Positions 1 to 7,639 of a stretch of DNA of 64,000 nt are shown here, in pieces. Origin of the DNA: JAKOVR01 sp031415655 (GTDB lineage Bacteria; Actinomycetota; Acidimicrobiia; Acidimicrobiales; Acidimicrobilacustridaceae). The stretch is taken from positions 16,250 through 80,249 of the forward strand of contig JANOSD010000159.1 in assembly GCA_031415655.1 (NCBI GenBank), read 5' to 3'. The number at the start of each line of letters is the position of its first letter. The stretch's first letter is position 1. Below the pieces are notes generated by a model. It was given only the letters and a program-made list of their open reading frames with translations, was not told the DNA's origin and searched no databases. A program made the position numbers and the translations under genes.

Positions 1-455
1 CATGTCGAACCGGCAGACGTGATCGGCGGATCCACGACTGCACTGCCGACGCTGCTGAAACGGCTGGAGGCATTGCGCCCCAGGAACGTCACGGCCAGGA
101 TAAGAACCACGAGCACACCCACCACGCCGACCGCCGTGACTCCGACGATCAAGCCCACGGTACGGCCAGCGTTGCTTTTGGGGGGTGTGCCGTAGGGCGG
201 ATAGCCGGGACCGGCGGAGGGGTAGCCCGCGTAGCCACTCGGGCCGCCGTAGCCGGGGGGCATTGCTCCCGGCACGTTCCCGGAGTTGGGCGTTGTGGCT
301 TTGGGCGGTCCCGCGGTGGGCGTGGAAAGAGGAGCACCGGGCGCCCCCCATGCGGTTCCGGCCCGGTGACCGTCCGGATCAAACCCGCACGCATGGCACC
401 AATCCCACGACGGTTCGATCACTACTCCGCATTGCGGGCACCGAGGTTCAGACAC
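1..455 (-). CDS. Zinc-ribbon membrane protein with Flp-pilin-like tail (3' end outside window)
   Basis: I read this from a GTG at 455, preceded by AAGG about 8 bases upstream; it runs off the window. The N-terminus has two CxxC pairs (CPQC and CHAC, residues about 6-24), a zinc-ribbon signature. A Pro/Gly/Tyr-rich stretch (about 35-90) follows, then one transmembrane segment (about 97-120). The segment's end and the following residues read ILAVTFLGRNASSRFSSVGS, almost the same as the Flp pilin at 22117-22302. No prepilin peptidase site (G before SxVEY) precedes the helix, so it is probably not a processed pilin. Function unknown; perhaps a membrane-anchored accessory protein that packs like a pilin. 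It is divergent from the globin gene at 520. Confidence 0.7.
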   Translation of the reverse strand, partial: MSEPRCPQCGVVIEPSWDWCHACGFDPDGHRAGTAWGAPGAPLSTPTAGPPKATTPNSGNVPGAMPPGYGGPSGYAGYPSAGPGYPPYGTPPKSNAGRTVGLIVGVTAVGVVGVLVVLILAVTFLGRNASSRFSSVGSAVVDPPITSAGST

Positions 456-506
456 CGCAACACCTTAACGGTTGCTCCGTCAACGTTTCGCTCGTGGCTG
501 CAACGG

Positions 507-512
507 TACGCT
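507..512 (+). promoter_or_regulatory. -10 box TACGCT of leaderless globin gene
   Basis: TACGCT ends 7 bases before the ATG at 520, the distance expected from a -10 box to a transcription start. The mRNA would therefore begin at or next to the start codon. No Shine-Dalgarno sequence and no clear -35 box are visible. Confidence 0.5.
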
Positions 513-519
513 CGGGTGT

Positions 520-915
520 ATGTCATCGTCCGAACTCGCCGACCGCCCCGAAACCGTGTTCGACCAGGTCGGCGGGATGCCGTTCTTCGCCAACCTGGCT
601 CACGCGTTCTACCAACGAGTCGGTGATGACCCTGGACTACGCCCGTTGTACCCCGATGATCTCGGCCCGGGGGAAGACCATCTGAAGCTTTTCCTCGCCC
701 AGTACTGGGGCGGTCCCACCACCTATAGCGATACGCGCGGACACCCGCGGCTCCGGATGCGCCACGCGCCCTTCTTCATCGGAGAGGCCGAGGCCGGTCA
801 CTGGCTTGCCAACATGGTGGGCGCAATCGACGACGTGGGCACGCCGGACGACGTGCGTGTGGTCATGATCGACTACTTCACCATGGCGGCAACGCACCTC
901 ATCAACCAGGCGTAG
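520..915 (+). CDS. glbO: Truncated haemoglobin, group II (trHbO)
   Basis: A 131-residue haem protein that binds O2 and small ligands in the cytoplasm, proposed in actinobacteria to protect against oxidative or nitrosative stress. The sequence shows the trHb pattern: FF.NLAHAFYQRV in helices A/B, the PLYPDD turn, YWGGPTTYSDTRGHPRLRMRH with the proximal histidine, then HWLANM. The strongly conserved RGHPRLRMRH stretch is typical of group II. An in-frame ATG lies upstream at 472, but the start at 520 gives the normal family length and sits 7 bases after a -10 box. Single gene, divergent from the zinc-ribbon gene. No oddities seen. Confidence 0.93.
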   Translation: MSSSELADRPETVFDQVGGMPFFANLAHAFYQRVGDDPGLRPLYPDDLGPGEDHLKLFLAQYWGGPTTYSDTRGHPRLRMRHAPFFIGEAEAGHWLANMVGAIDDVGTPDDVRVVMIDYFTMAATHLINQA

Positions 916-968
916 ATGCGGCGCAGACAAGAGCGCTCGCAAGGGCGCTCGCGCCGCTGACCTGCGGG

Positions 969-974
969 TAGTCT
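969..974 (+). promoter_or_regulatory. -10 box TAGTCT of leaderless bcp
   Basis: TAGTCT ends 7 bases before the ATG at 982, and no ribosome binding site lies between. The geometry is the same as for glbO. Confidence 0.5.
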
Positions 975-981
975 GACCGTC

Positions 982-1449
982 ATGACCGACATCACCCGCC
1001 TTGCCCTCGGCGACAAAGCTCCGCCCCTCGCCATCCCCGATCAGGACGGCAAAGTACGCAAGCTCACCGAGTTCAAGGGCCGGAAGGTGCTCGTCTACTT
1101 CTACCCCCGGGCCGACACCCCTGGCTGCACCACGCAGTCGTGTCTGCTCCGAGACATCGCCGGCCAGATCGGCGATACCGCGATCATCGGGATCAGCCCC
1201 GACACCTCGGCCAAACAGAAGAAGTTCGACGACAAGTACAGCCTGGGTTTCCCCCTGTTGGCCGATACGGAACACACGGTGGCCGAGGCCTACGGCGTAT
1301 GGGGCGAGAAGAAGAACTACGGCAAGGTGTACATGGGTATCGTCCGCTCGGCGTTTCTGATCGACGACAAGGGCAAGATCGAGCAAGCCTGGTACAAGGT
1401 CTCCCCAAAGGACACACCCGCCAACCTGCTCCGGTCTCTCGAAGGGTGA
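982..1449 (+). CDS. bcp: Peroxiredoxin, thioredoxin-dependent thiol peroxidase (Bcp/PrxQ)
   Basis: A 155-residue thiol peroxidase that reduces H2O2 and organic hydroperoxides using thioredoxin. The AhpC/TSA fold is clear: LALGDKAPPLAIPDQDGK at the start, then the active-site block FYPRADTPGCTTQSC with the peroxidatic Cys in PGCT and the resolving Cys five residues later, the PrxQ/Bcp arrangement. It ends ...WYKVSPKDTPANLLRSL, also typical. The downstream fabZ GTG overlaps its stop codon, so the two are probably cotranscribed and translationally coupled. Confidence 0.95.
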   Translation: MTDITRLALGDKAPPLAIPDQDGKVRKLTEFKGRKVLVYFYPRADTPGCTTQSCLLRDIAGQIGDTAIIGISPDTSAKQKKFDDKYSLGFPLLADTEHTVAEAYGVWGEKKNYGKVYMGIVRSAFLIDDKGKIEQAWYKVSPKDTPANLLRSLEG

Positions 1450-1907
1450 CCGACTTGGACCCGGCCTCATTCCCCGCCCCGGCTGAGGTGCTGCCGCACC
1501 GACCGCCGTTTCTGTTCGTCGACCGGATCCTTGGTTGGGAGCCAGGAACAGGAGCAACAGGGGAATGGAGTCTCACCGGTGACGAGCCGTTCTTCGACGG
1601 CCACTTTCCCGGCCGGCCCACCCTGCCGGGCGTGCTGATGGTCGAGGCAATCGCTCAACTTGGCGCCTACGCTGTGCTCCTGGGTAACGCCCACGCCGAC
1701 CGTCCGAAATTACCGCTCTTTGGCGGGGTCGACAATGTTCGGTTCCGACGCCAGGTCCTACCCGGCGAAACGCTCACGTTGGACGTCACCCTCGGCCGCA
1801 TGTCGGCTCGTGCCGGACGCGGGCACGGCACGGCACGGGTGAACGACGAACTGGCCTGCTCAGCCGATCTACTCTTTGTGCTGGTCGACCTTGACGCCAA
1901 CTCCTGA
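1446..1907 (+). CDS. fabZ: 3-hydroxyacyl-[acyl-carrier-protein] dehydratase FabZ
   Basis: Dehydrates 3-hydroxyacyl-ACP to trans-2-enoyl-ACP in type II fatty acid synthesis. This 153-residue hotdog-fold protein shows LPHRPPFLFVDRI at the N-terminus and the catalytic GHFPGRPTLPGVLMVEAIAQ block (catalytic His in GHFPG, Glu in VEAIAQ). I chose the GTG at 1446, which overlaps the bcp stop; it is the only start giving a normal FabZ N-terminus, although the frame stays open further upstream inside bcp. It is convergent with fabF, so the FAS-II genes of this locus lie on both strands. Confidence 0.92.
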   Translation: MTDLDPASFPAPAEVLPHRPPFLFVDRILGWEPGTGATGEWSLTGDEPFFDGHFPGRPTLPGVLMVEAIAQLGAYAVLLGNAHADRPKLPLFGGVDNVRFRRQVLPGETLTLDVTLGRMSARAGRGHGTARVNDELACSADLLFVLVDLDANS

Positions 1908-1936
1908 GCTGGGTTCACTCGGCCTGACCCCGTTGA

Positions 1937-3109
1937 TCAAGACGGCGCGAGGACGAGGCACCCGTTGTGGCCGCCGAAACCAAAGCTATTGGAGATGGTG
2001 GGACCGGGAGTCCAGCCCCGCGGCTCGGTGACGAGGTCGATGTCGGGAAGATTGGGGTCGGGGGTGCGATAGCCCAACGTCGGAGGAATCGAACGCTTCA
2101 ACATCGACAGCACCACCGCGATGGCTTCGATTGCTCCTGCCGCTCCAAGGGCATGTCCGGTGACGCCCTTGATCGAGGTGACCGGCGGGCCGGGATTGCC
2201 AAACAATTCTGCGATCGCCAGCGCCTCGGCCTCATCGTTGCGCGGCGTCGAGGTGCCGTGCGCATTCACCTGGGCGATCTGGCTGGGATCGAGCCCGGCC
2301 TCATCGAGGGCAAGCCGCATGCAACCGATGGCCCCGGCACCCGCCGGCGCTGGTGCCGTGATGTGGTGAGCGTCGGCGGAAGACGCTCCGCCGAGGACCT
2401 CGGCGAGAATTGTGGCTCCACGAGCCACCGCGGCCTCCCATTCTTCGAGCACTAACACTGCCGCCCCCTCCGACATCACGAAGCCGTCGCGGTTCGCATC
2501 GAAGGGAGCAGAAAGGCCTGAGCTCGTGAGCGCCGTCATGTTGCGGAAACCGGCCAGGCTCGTTTCCGTGATAGGGGCCTCGGTGCTTCCGGCGACCGCG
2601 GCATCGCAGCGGCCAAACATGATAAGGCGAGCCGCATTGGCGATGGCATGGGTACCTGTTGCGCACGCAGTGGCCACGGCCTCGCAGGGTCCTTGGAATC
2701 CGTACCGCATCGAAACCGCGGCGGCCGGCGCGTTGCCCATAACCATCGGAATAAGGAACGGTGAGACGCGGCGAGGTCCTCGGTCGCGGCACACAGCTGA
2801 TTGCTCCTCGATGGTGGCGAGCCCGCCGATCCCCGTTCCGATCATGGTGGCCACCCGCGAGGGGTCGCCTACGAAGTCTCCGGCTTGACCAATCGCCTCC
2901 GCGGCAGCCGCCGCCGCAAGCTGCTGGAAACGGTCGGCCCGACGTACCTCTTTCGGGTTGGCGAAATACGGCTCCGGGTCGAACGCATCGATTCGGAGCA
3001 CCTCACCCGGGACGGGCGAACGGTGCAACCCTTCCCAGAATGCAGGAGCACCGATGCCACAGGACGAGACCACCCCGAGACCGGTGACGGCCACCCGCCG
3101 GCGATTCAT
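1937..3109 (-). CDS. fabF: Beta-ketoacyl-ACP synthase II FabF
   Basis: A 390-residue elongating ketosynthase that condenses malonyl-ACP with acyl-ACP. Thiolase-fold markers are visible: VAVTGLGVVSSCG at the N-terminus, the active-site Cys in ACATGTHAIANAA, the first catalytic His in NAHGTSTPRNDEAE, the KGVTGHALGAAGA block with the second His, and the C-terminal NSFGFGGHNG loop. The ATG overlaps the TGA of acpP by one base, so translation is coupled. It is the last gene of the minus-strand fabD-fabH-fabG-acpP-fabF operon. Confidence 0.96.
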   Translation of the reverse strand: MNRRRVAVTGLGVVSSCGIGAPAFWEGLHRSPVPGEVLRIDAFDPEPYFANPKEVRRADRFQQLAAAAAAEAIGQAGDFVGDPSRVATMIGTGIGGLATIEEQSAVCRDRGPRRVSPFLIPMVMGNAPAAAVSMRYGFQGPCEAVATACATGTHAIANAARLIMFGRCDAAVAGSTEAPITETSLAGFRNMTALTSSGLSAPFDANRDGFVMSEGAAVLVLEEWEAAVARGATILAEVLGGASSADAHHITAPAPAGAGAIGCMRLALDEAGLDPSQIAQVNAHGTSTPRNDEAEALAIAELFGNPGPPVTSIKGVTGHALGAAGAIEAIAVVLSMLKRSIPPTLGYRTPDPNLPDIDLVTEPRGWTPGPTISNSFGFGGHNGCLVLAPS

Positions 3110-3345
3110 CAGAGCTTGGAACGGACGAGGTCGATGGCCTGTCCAACCGTCCCGATGCCTTCAAGTTCGGCTTCGTCGACGGTGATGTCGAACTGCTCTT
3201 CGAGCTCCATGACGAGCTCGACGAGATCGAGGCTGTCGGCGCCAAGATCGTCGCCAAACGACGCCTCAGGGGTGACGGCAGCGGCGTCGACCGACAGTAC
3301 CTTGACGGCGCAGTCGATGAACTTGGCGAGGACGTCATCGCTCAT
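3109..3345 (-). CDS. acpP: Acyl carrier protein
   Basis: A 78-residue acidic carrier protein. The phosphopantetheine attachment serine is in the GADSLDLVELVM motif (about residue 38), and helix III carries the usual ITVDEAE pattern. It holds growing acyl chains as thioesters for FabD/H/G/Z/F. The size matches the family. It lies between fabG (102-bp gap) and fabF (one-base overlap). Confidence 0.97.
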   Translation of the reverse strand: MSDDVLAKFIDCAVKVLSVDAAAVTPEASFGDDLGADSLDLVELVMELEEQFDITVDEAELEGIGTVGQAIDLVRSKL

Positions 3346-3447
3346 GATGTGTATTCCTTTGGTTGGTTCGAAGTCGTGAGAGGTTCGAAGGAGTGAGGGG
3401 TGCGAAACGGCGACGGAGTCGATCGTCAGCGAAGAATGCGATAGTAG

Positions 3448-4161
3448 CTACCAGACACCCATACCGAGACCGCCATCCACGGGAATCACGGCCCCGGTGA
3501 TGTAGGCCGCACCATCGGAGACGAGGAAAACAATGGTTGCTGCCACCTCTTCGGCAGTGCCAAGGCGGCCGAGGGGCACCGCCGCACCAATGGCCTTTCG
3601 GCGATCGTCCGAGAGTGCATCGAGCATGTCGGTAGCAACTGGGCCGGGGGCCACGACGTTCACGGTGATTGAACGGGAAGCGAACTCTCTCGCCAGCGAT
3701 CGGGCCAATCCCACCAACCCCGCCTTCGACGCCGCATAGTTCGCTTGTCCTGCTTGACCGGCGCCACCCACGACAGAGGAGATAAACACAATGCGTCCGT
3801 AACGGGCCCGCATCATCTTTTGCACGGCGCGGCGAGCCACCTTGAACCCGCCGGCGAGGTTGGTGGCCACAACCTCGTCGAAATCACGATCTGACATGCG
3901 CAGCACGAGCGTGTCGTGGGTGATGCCGGCGTTGGCGACCAATATCTCAACTGGGCCGAGCGTGGCTTCGATCTCGCCAAAGGCCGCGTCAACCTGCTCT
4001 GTGTCGGTGACGTCGCAGCGCACGGCGAGCAGTTCCGGTGCATCGAGTGGAGGGGCCGACCGGTAGGTGACCGCGACGCGGTGACCATCGGCGGCTAACG
4101 CCCGGGCTGTGGCAAGACCGATACCTCTCGACCCACCGGTGACAAGAACAACGCGGCTCAT
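3448..4161 (-). CDS. fabG: 3-oxoacyl-[ACP] reductase FabG
   Basis: A 237-residue NADPH-dependent short-chain dehydrogenase that reduces beta-ketoacyl-ACP. It has the TGGSRGIG cofactor motif at the very N-terminus, an NAGIT motif, the catalytic Ser in FISSVVGGAG, and YAASKAG with the Tyr and Lys. The C-terminus YITGAVIPVDGGLGMG is FabG-like. I start at the ATG at 4161 (MSRVVLVTGG); the frame is open further upstream, but that translation is Cys/Arg-rich and unlike any FabG. Third gene of the fab operon. Confidence 0.95.
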   Translation of the reverse strand: MSRVVLVTGGSRGIGLATARALAADGHRVAVTYRSAPPLDAPELLAVRCDVTDTEQVDAAFGEIEATLGPVEILVANAGITHDTLVLRMSDRDFDEVVATNLAGGFKVARRAVQKMMRARYGRIVFISSVVGGAGQAGQANYAASKAGLVGLARSLAREFASRSITVNVVAPGPVATDMLDALSDDRRKAIGAAVPLGRLGTAEEVAATIVFLVSDGAAYITGAVIPVDGGLGMGVW

Positions 4162-4240
4162 GACTCGGCACCAGCAGCGGCACCGATAACGGCTCCAGCA
4201 GGGACGACAGAAGCAAGACGCAGGGGACACAACGGGGGGA

Positions 4241-5230
4241 TCATGATGAAAGCCTCGCCACCCGATCCGGTCCGTGCCAGTCGAGCACGGCGCTCGCCCA
4301 GGTCATGCCGGCCCCGAATCCCACCATCAGGACCGTGTCTCCATCGCTGACGGCACCGGTATCGAGGCCGTGGGCAAGCGCGAGCGGCACGGATGCAGCT
4401 GACGTGTTCCCTGTCGTCTCCAGCACCGTCACCGCCTTCGCCGGGTCGACTCCGAGGCGCTCGCAGGCCGCGTGCAGGATGCGAATATTGGCTTGGTGGG
4501 GGACCACCACGTCGACGTCGGCAGGGGTGAGCCCGCTCCGATCAAGCGCCCGCAGCGCCGACTCCACCGTGATCCGAACGGCGCGGCGAAAGATCTCACG
4601 TCCGTCCATCTTCATGACATCACCGACCTCGGCGTAGAGCAGGTGGCGAAGATCACCGTCGGAACCGAGGTCCCAGCCGAGAAGTTGACCCGGCCCAGCC
4701 GTACGTTCGAGCACAACCGCACCGGCGCCGTCGGCGAAGAGGATCGCCGTGTTTCGGTCGTCCCAGTCGACGATACGACTCAGAGTCTCCGAACCGATCA
4801 CCAAAATACGTTCGGCACCGGTGGCCAGGAGTCCGTGGCCGACGATGAGCGAATAGACGAATCCGGAGCAGGCCGCATTGAGATCGAACGCTCCGCCGGT
4901 GATGCCGAGTTCGTTTTGCACGTAGGACGCAGAAGCCGGAATCGCCATATCGGGCGTGGTGGTTGCCAGGACGACAAGGTCGACGTCGGCGGGAACGAGT
5001 CCGGCCCGAGCAATAGCTTGGCGGCCCGCTTCGACTGCCAGGCTTCCCGTCGTTCCTCCCACGCGACGTTGTCGGATCCCGGTCCGCTCGGTAATCCAGG
5101 CATCGGTTGTGCCGATCCGATCGGCGAGGTCTTCGTTGGTGACGATCTTGTCGGGCAGGCCGATACCCCAGCCGGAAATGCGGCCGCCTGGGATGGCGGC
5201 ACCGGGGCGAAATCGCGGAGGAGACACCAT
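4241..5230 (-). CDS. fabH: Beta-ketoacyl-ACP synthase III FabH
   Basis: Initiates fatty acid synthesis by condensing an acyl-CoA primer with malonyl-ACP. The 329 residues carry the Cys-His-Asn triad: Cys in NAACSGFVYSL, His in VVPHQANIRI and Asn in TTGNTSAASVPLAL. The N-terminal WITERTGIRQRR block is typical. The first 14 residues, before GGRISGWGIGLPDK, are an unusual Pro/Arg-rich extension. It begins 2 bases after the fabD stop, so it is certainly in the same operon. Confidence 0.95.
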   Translation of the reverse strand: MVSPPRFRPGAAIPGGRISGWGIGLPDKIVTNEDLADRIGTTDAWITERTGIRQRRVGGTTGSLAVEAGRQAIARAGLVPADVDLVVLATTTPDMAIPASASYVQNELGITGGAFDLNAACSGFVYSLIVGHGLLATGAERILVIGSETLSRIVDWDDRNTAILFADGAGAVVLERTAGPGQLLGWDLGSDGDLRHLLYAEVGDVMKMDGREIFRRAVRITVESALRALDRSGLTPADVDVVVPHQANIRILHAACERLGVDPAKAVTVLETTGNTSAASVPLALAHGLDTGAVSDGDTVLMVGFGAGMTWASAVLDWHGPDRVARLSS

Positions 5231-5232
5231 GA

Positions 5233-6417
5233 TCAGGCGGTACGCAGCCAGGCAATGGGTTGACTCGGTGTGAGGCGTTCGCCCCCGACCGCCATCACAC
5301 CGATCACGGTCCCGGAGAACGGGGAATAGACGGGGGAGTCGTTGACCCTTCCGACCTCACCGCCGGCGGGAACGATTGCGCCGGGTCGCAGTGATTTGGA
5401 CGGCACGAAGAGGCCAGGCGAAGGGCTCACGATGACACGCTCCACTGCGTGCAGATGCTCACCCTCGGCAGTGGCATAGCCAACCGGGCCGGCGCCAGGC
5501 CCGGCGAGCACGGCCAGCATGGCGTCGAGATGGGCCGGATCACTTACCGAGAGCACTCGAGCGTCGGGAAGTGTGCGTTTGGCAAGCCCGGTAAGCACCG
5601 TGCCTGGCCCGAGTTCGAAGAGCGTGCTCACCCCGAGGTCGGCAAGCCGGTGCAGCGATTGGCGCCATCGAACTGGTGACACAAGTTGCGCCCCGAGGCG
5701 ATCGAGCCAACCAGCGCCATCGGCATGGGGCCGCGCATCGACGTTGGCTACGACCGGTTGGGGGCAAGAACGAAATGACACATGCTGAAGCGCTTTCCGT
5801 AGCCGCTCCTCGGCTGGGCGCATGAGTGGGGAGTGAAAAGCGCCGCCAACTGGCAACGACATCACCCGCTTGGCACCGAGGCTGCGGAGCCGACTCGCGC
5901 ACCGATCGATCCCATCGGGGGTACCCGAGATCACCGCTTGGCCCGGGCCGTTGAAATTCGCCACCCATGCCTCCGGCGAGGGGTCCGCCGCACAGGCCTC
6001 AACGACCTTGCTGTCGTCGAGGCCCTCTACCGCGGCCATGGTGCCGGTGACGTCGTCGGCGGCAGATCGCATCGCGTTTCCGCGTTCGACCACGAGACGG
6101 ACCCCATCCTCGAACGAAAGTACCCCGGCCGCCACAAGTGCGCTGTACTCGCCGAGACTGTGGCCGGCGAACGCAACAGCATCGATCCCGATTCGTTCAA
6201 CCGCATCGAGCACAACCAAGCTCAGCACGAAGGTTGCGAGCTGTGCATTGTGCGTTTCTCGAAGCTCGTCATCGGAGGTGCGGAGTAGCAGGCGGGCGAC
6301 ATCACGCCCGGAAACGTCGGACGCCTCTTCCACAAGCTCCCACGACGGATCGTCTTCCCACGCTTCGCCCATGAAGGCACGCTGCGAACCCTGTCCGGGA
6401 AAGGTAAAGGCGATCAT
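5233..6417 (-). CDS. fabD: Malonyl-CoA:ACP transacylase FabD with C-terminal biotinyl/lipoyl-like domain
   Basis: Transfers malonyl from CoA to ACP. Residues about 1-310 are a standard FabD: FTFPGQGSQ at the start, the nucleophile in FAGHSLGEYSALVAAG, and the catalytic His in GGAFHSPLM. The start at 6417 gives MIAFTFPGQGSQ; the frame is open 14 codons further upstream. After the normal end (ELGPGTVLTGLAKR) there are about 70 extra residues reading VSPSPGLF...GEVGRVND...VYSPFSGTVIGV...GERLTPSQPIAWL. That is the pattern of a biotinyl/lipoyl hammerhead, but with no lysine at the hairpin where EAMKM or DKA would sit. First gene of the fab operon. Confidence 0.9.
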   Translation of the reverse strand: MIAFTFPGQGSQRAFMGEAWEDDPSWELVEEASDVSGRDVARLLLRTSDDELRETHNAQLATFVLSLVVLDAVERIGIDAVAFAGHSLGEYSALVAAGVLSFEDGVRLVVERGNAMRSAADDVTGTMAAVEGLDDSKVVEACAADPSPEAWVANFNGPGQAVISGTPDGIDRCASRLRSLGAKRVMSLPVGGAFHSPLMRPAEERLRKALQHVSFRSCPQPVVANVDARPHADGAGWLDRLGAQLVSPVRWRQSLHRLADLGVSTLFELGPGTVLTGLAKRTLPDARVLSVSDPAHLDAMLAVLAGPGAGPVGYATAEGEHLHAVERVIVSPSPGLFVPSKSLRPGAIVPAGGEVGRVNDSPVYSPFSGTVIGVMAVGGERLTPSQPIAWLRTA

Positions 6418-6540
6418 TGACGAGTCACGGGGGGAGGAAACACGGAGGGAGGGTCGCAACGCCGGGCAGTTTCCCGGCGGGCTCGGCGACTCAGACCCGA
6501 GAGGCGGCGCAAAGGTTTCGAAACATCTTGCGTTTCACCT

Positions 6541-6554
6541 GTGTCATAGGACAC
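6541..6554. promoter_or_regulatory. Inverted repeat upstream of the fab operon
   Basis: GTGTC-ATAG-GACAC, a perfect 5-bp inverted repeat with a 4-bp spacer, lies about 125 bp upstream of the fabD start in the region where the operon promoter should be. It could be an operator for a fatty-acid regulator. This is inference; no regulator gene is adjacent. Confidence 0.25.
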
Positions 6555-6598
6555 GTCGCGGTGATTGGCCGGAGCATGCCGTGTCGCGGCGTGGTTCG

Positions 6599-6757
6599 TC
6601 AACCCGATGAGGTCCGATGTTTTTCCCGAAACGCCATTTCGGCGATTCGAAGCGCGCGCCGTCGAATGATGGTCACCGCCAGGATCACCAAAGCGAGGAC
6701 GCCGAGAGCACCTCGCCCTCGGTGACCGGGTGATCGTTGCGTTTGCGCAGTGGACAT
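6599..6757 (-). CDS. Possible small single-span membrane protein
   Basis: A 52-codon reading frame starting at the ATG at 6757: a basic N-terminus, one hydrophobic segment (GVLALVILAVTII, residues about 18-32), then a strongly basic tail. It lies between the tRNA-Leu and fabD on the same strand, and a GGAGG sits about 12 bases before the ATG, which is rather far. I do not recognise a family, and it may be spurious. The remainder of the 446-bp gap between fabD and the tRNA holds only the inverted repeat listed separately. Confidence 0.3.
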   Translation of the reverse strand: MSTAQTQRSPGHRGRGALGVLALVILAVTIIRRRALRIAEMAFREKHRTSSG

Positions 6758-6863
6758 GACCGACCAGAACCTCCAGGTGAGCCCATCGGCGGAGCGTTCA
6801 CTCCGCAGTGGTTGGGAATCAACGCGCACGCCGGTTGGGCTCCGCAGACGGAGCCCTTCAACG

Positions 6864-6950
6864 TGGTGCGGCGGGGGGGATTCGAACCCCCAAGCCCTTT
6901 CGGGCAGCAGGGTTTGAGCCTGCCCTGTATGCCGGTTCCAGCACCGCCGC
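6864..6950 (-). tRNA. tRNA-Leu (anticodon CAA)
   Basis: An 87-nt class II tRNA. Acceptor GCGGCGG pairs with CCGCCGC, the discriminator is A, and CCA is encoded. The anticodon arm is GCAGG-CUCAAAC-CCUGC, giving anticodon CAA (reads UUG). A long variable arm (CCCGAAAGGG) and the T arm GGGGG-UUCGAAU-CCCCC confirm a leucine tRNA. Confidence 0.95.
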
Positions 6951-7055
6951 GAGAAGTAGGAAACATAGTCGCAGAGGCAGCCGGCGGGGAAAGGCGTTCA
7001 CTCAATCAACCGCACAAGCCCGCTTCCGGAACCGTTGCGACGAGCGAGTAGTGAG

Positions 7056-7061
7056 TAGTCT
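7056..7061 (+). promoter_or_regulatory. -10 box TAGTCT for the gene at 7068
   Basis: TAGTCT ends 6 bases before the GTG at 7068, which implies a leaderless transcript. Confidence 0.45.
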
Positions 7062-7067
7062 CTGGCC

Positions 7068-7352
7068 GTGGGCAAGCAGAGTGTGGAACGCCAGCTCAGC
7101 GACGTGGGTCGCCGGCTCAAACTGACCCGAGAGGAGTTAGCGATAGCCGATGAGCAACTCGGCGTCCTTGACGACCTTGCCGACGACGCACGCCTCCGTG
7201 CCTTGGTCTCGGAGACGCCTCTGGCGGAAAGTGAACACCGGGAACGCCAACGTCCCGCCGATGCGATGCGACGCCATCGTGTCGCCCTGCTTGCTGAACT
7301 CGGCGCGCTGGAAAAGCGACAAGACGAGCTGCTTGATCGGCTGACCACCTGA
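7068..7352 (+). CDS. Small coiled-coil protein of unknown function
   Basis: 94 residues, GTG start, highly charged and almost entirely predicted helical: heptad-like Leu spacing in RRLKLTREELAIADEQLGVL and again in LLAELGALEKRQDELLDRL. No catalytic motif, signal or membrane segment. Small actinobacterial proteins of this type are common, but I cannot name the family. It stands alone between the tRNA-Leu and the response regulator, with a leaderless-type promoter of its own. Confidence 0.7.
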   Translation: MGKQSVERQLSDVGRRLKLTREELAIADEQLGVLDDLADDARLRALVSETPLAESEHRERQRPADAMRRHRVALLAELGALEKRQDELLDRLTT

Positions 7353-7639
7353 CCCTGATCAACGGGTTGTCGAAACCCTAAGAGCGTGTCCCAGTACCAC
7401 TTCGAAAAGCGGATTCCGAGCTATGGTTCGAAGCCTCGCAAGGACGTCACGTCGAAAGCCCCCGGTTTTGGGCGGTGAGACGGAGGACGCCGCGAGATTA
7501 GAAAAGCTGGCCGGAAGACGCCGAATGGTCAATGGGACAGCTCCGAGTTCGGAAGGACGCTTGGAGTGGCCGGGCGGCCAACTACGCTCCGGGCGCCGTG
7601 GGTCCGGATAGCCGACCCGTTCTGTTCAAGGAGTCTCCC

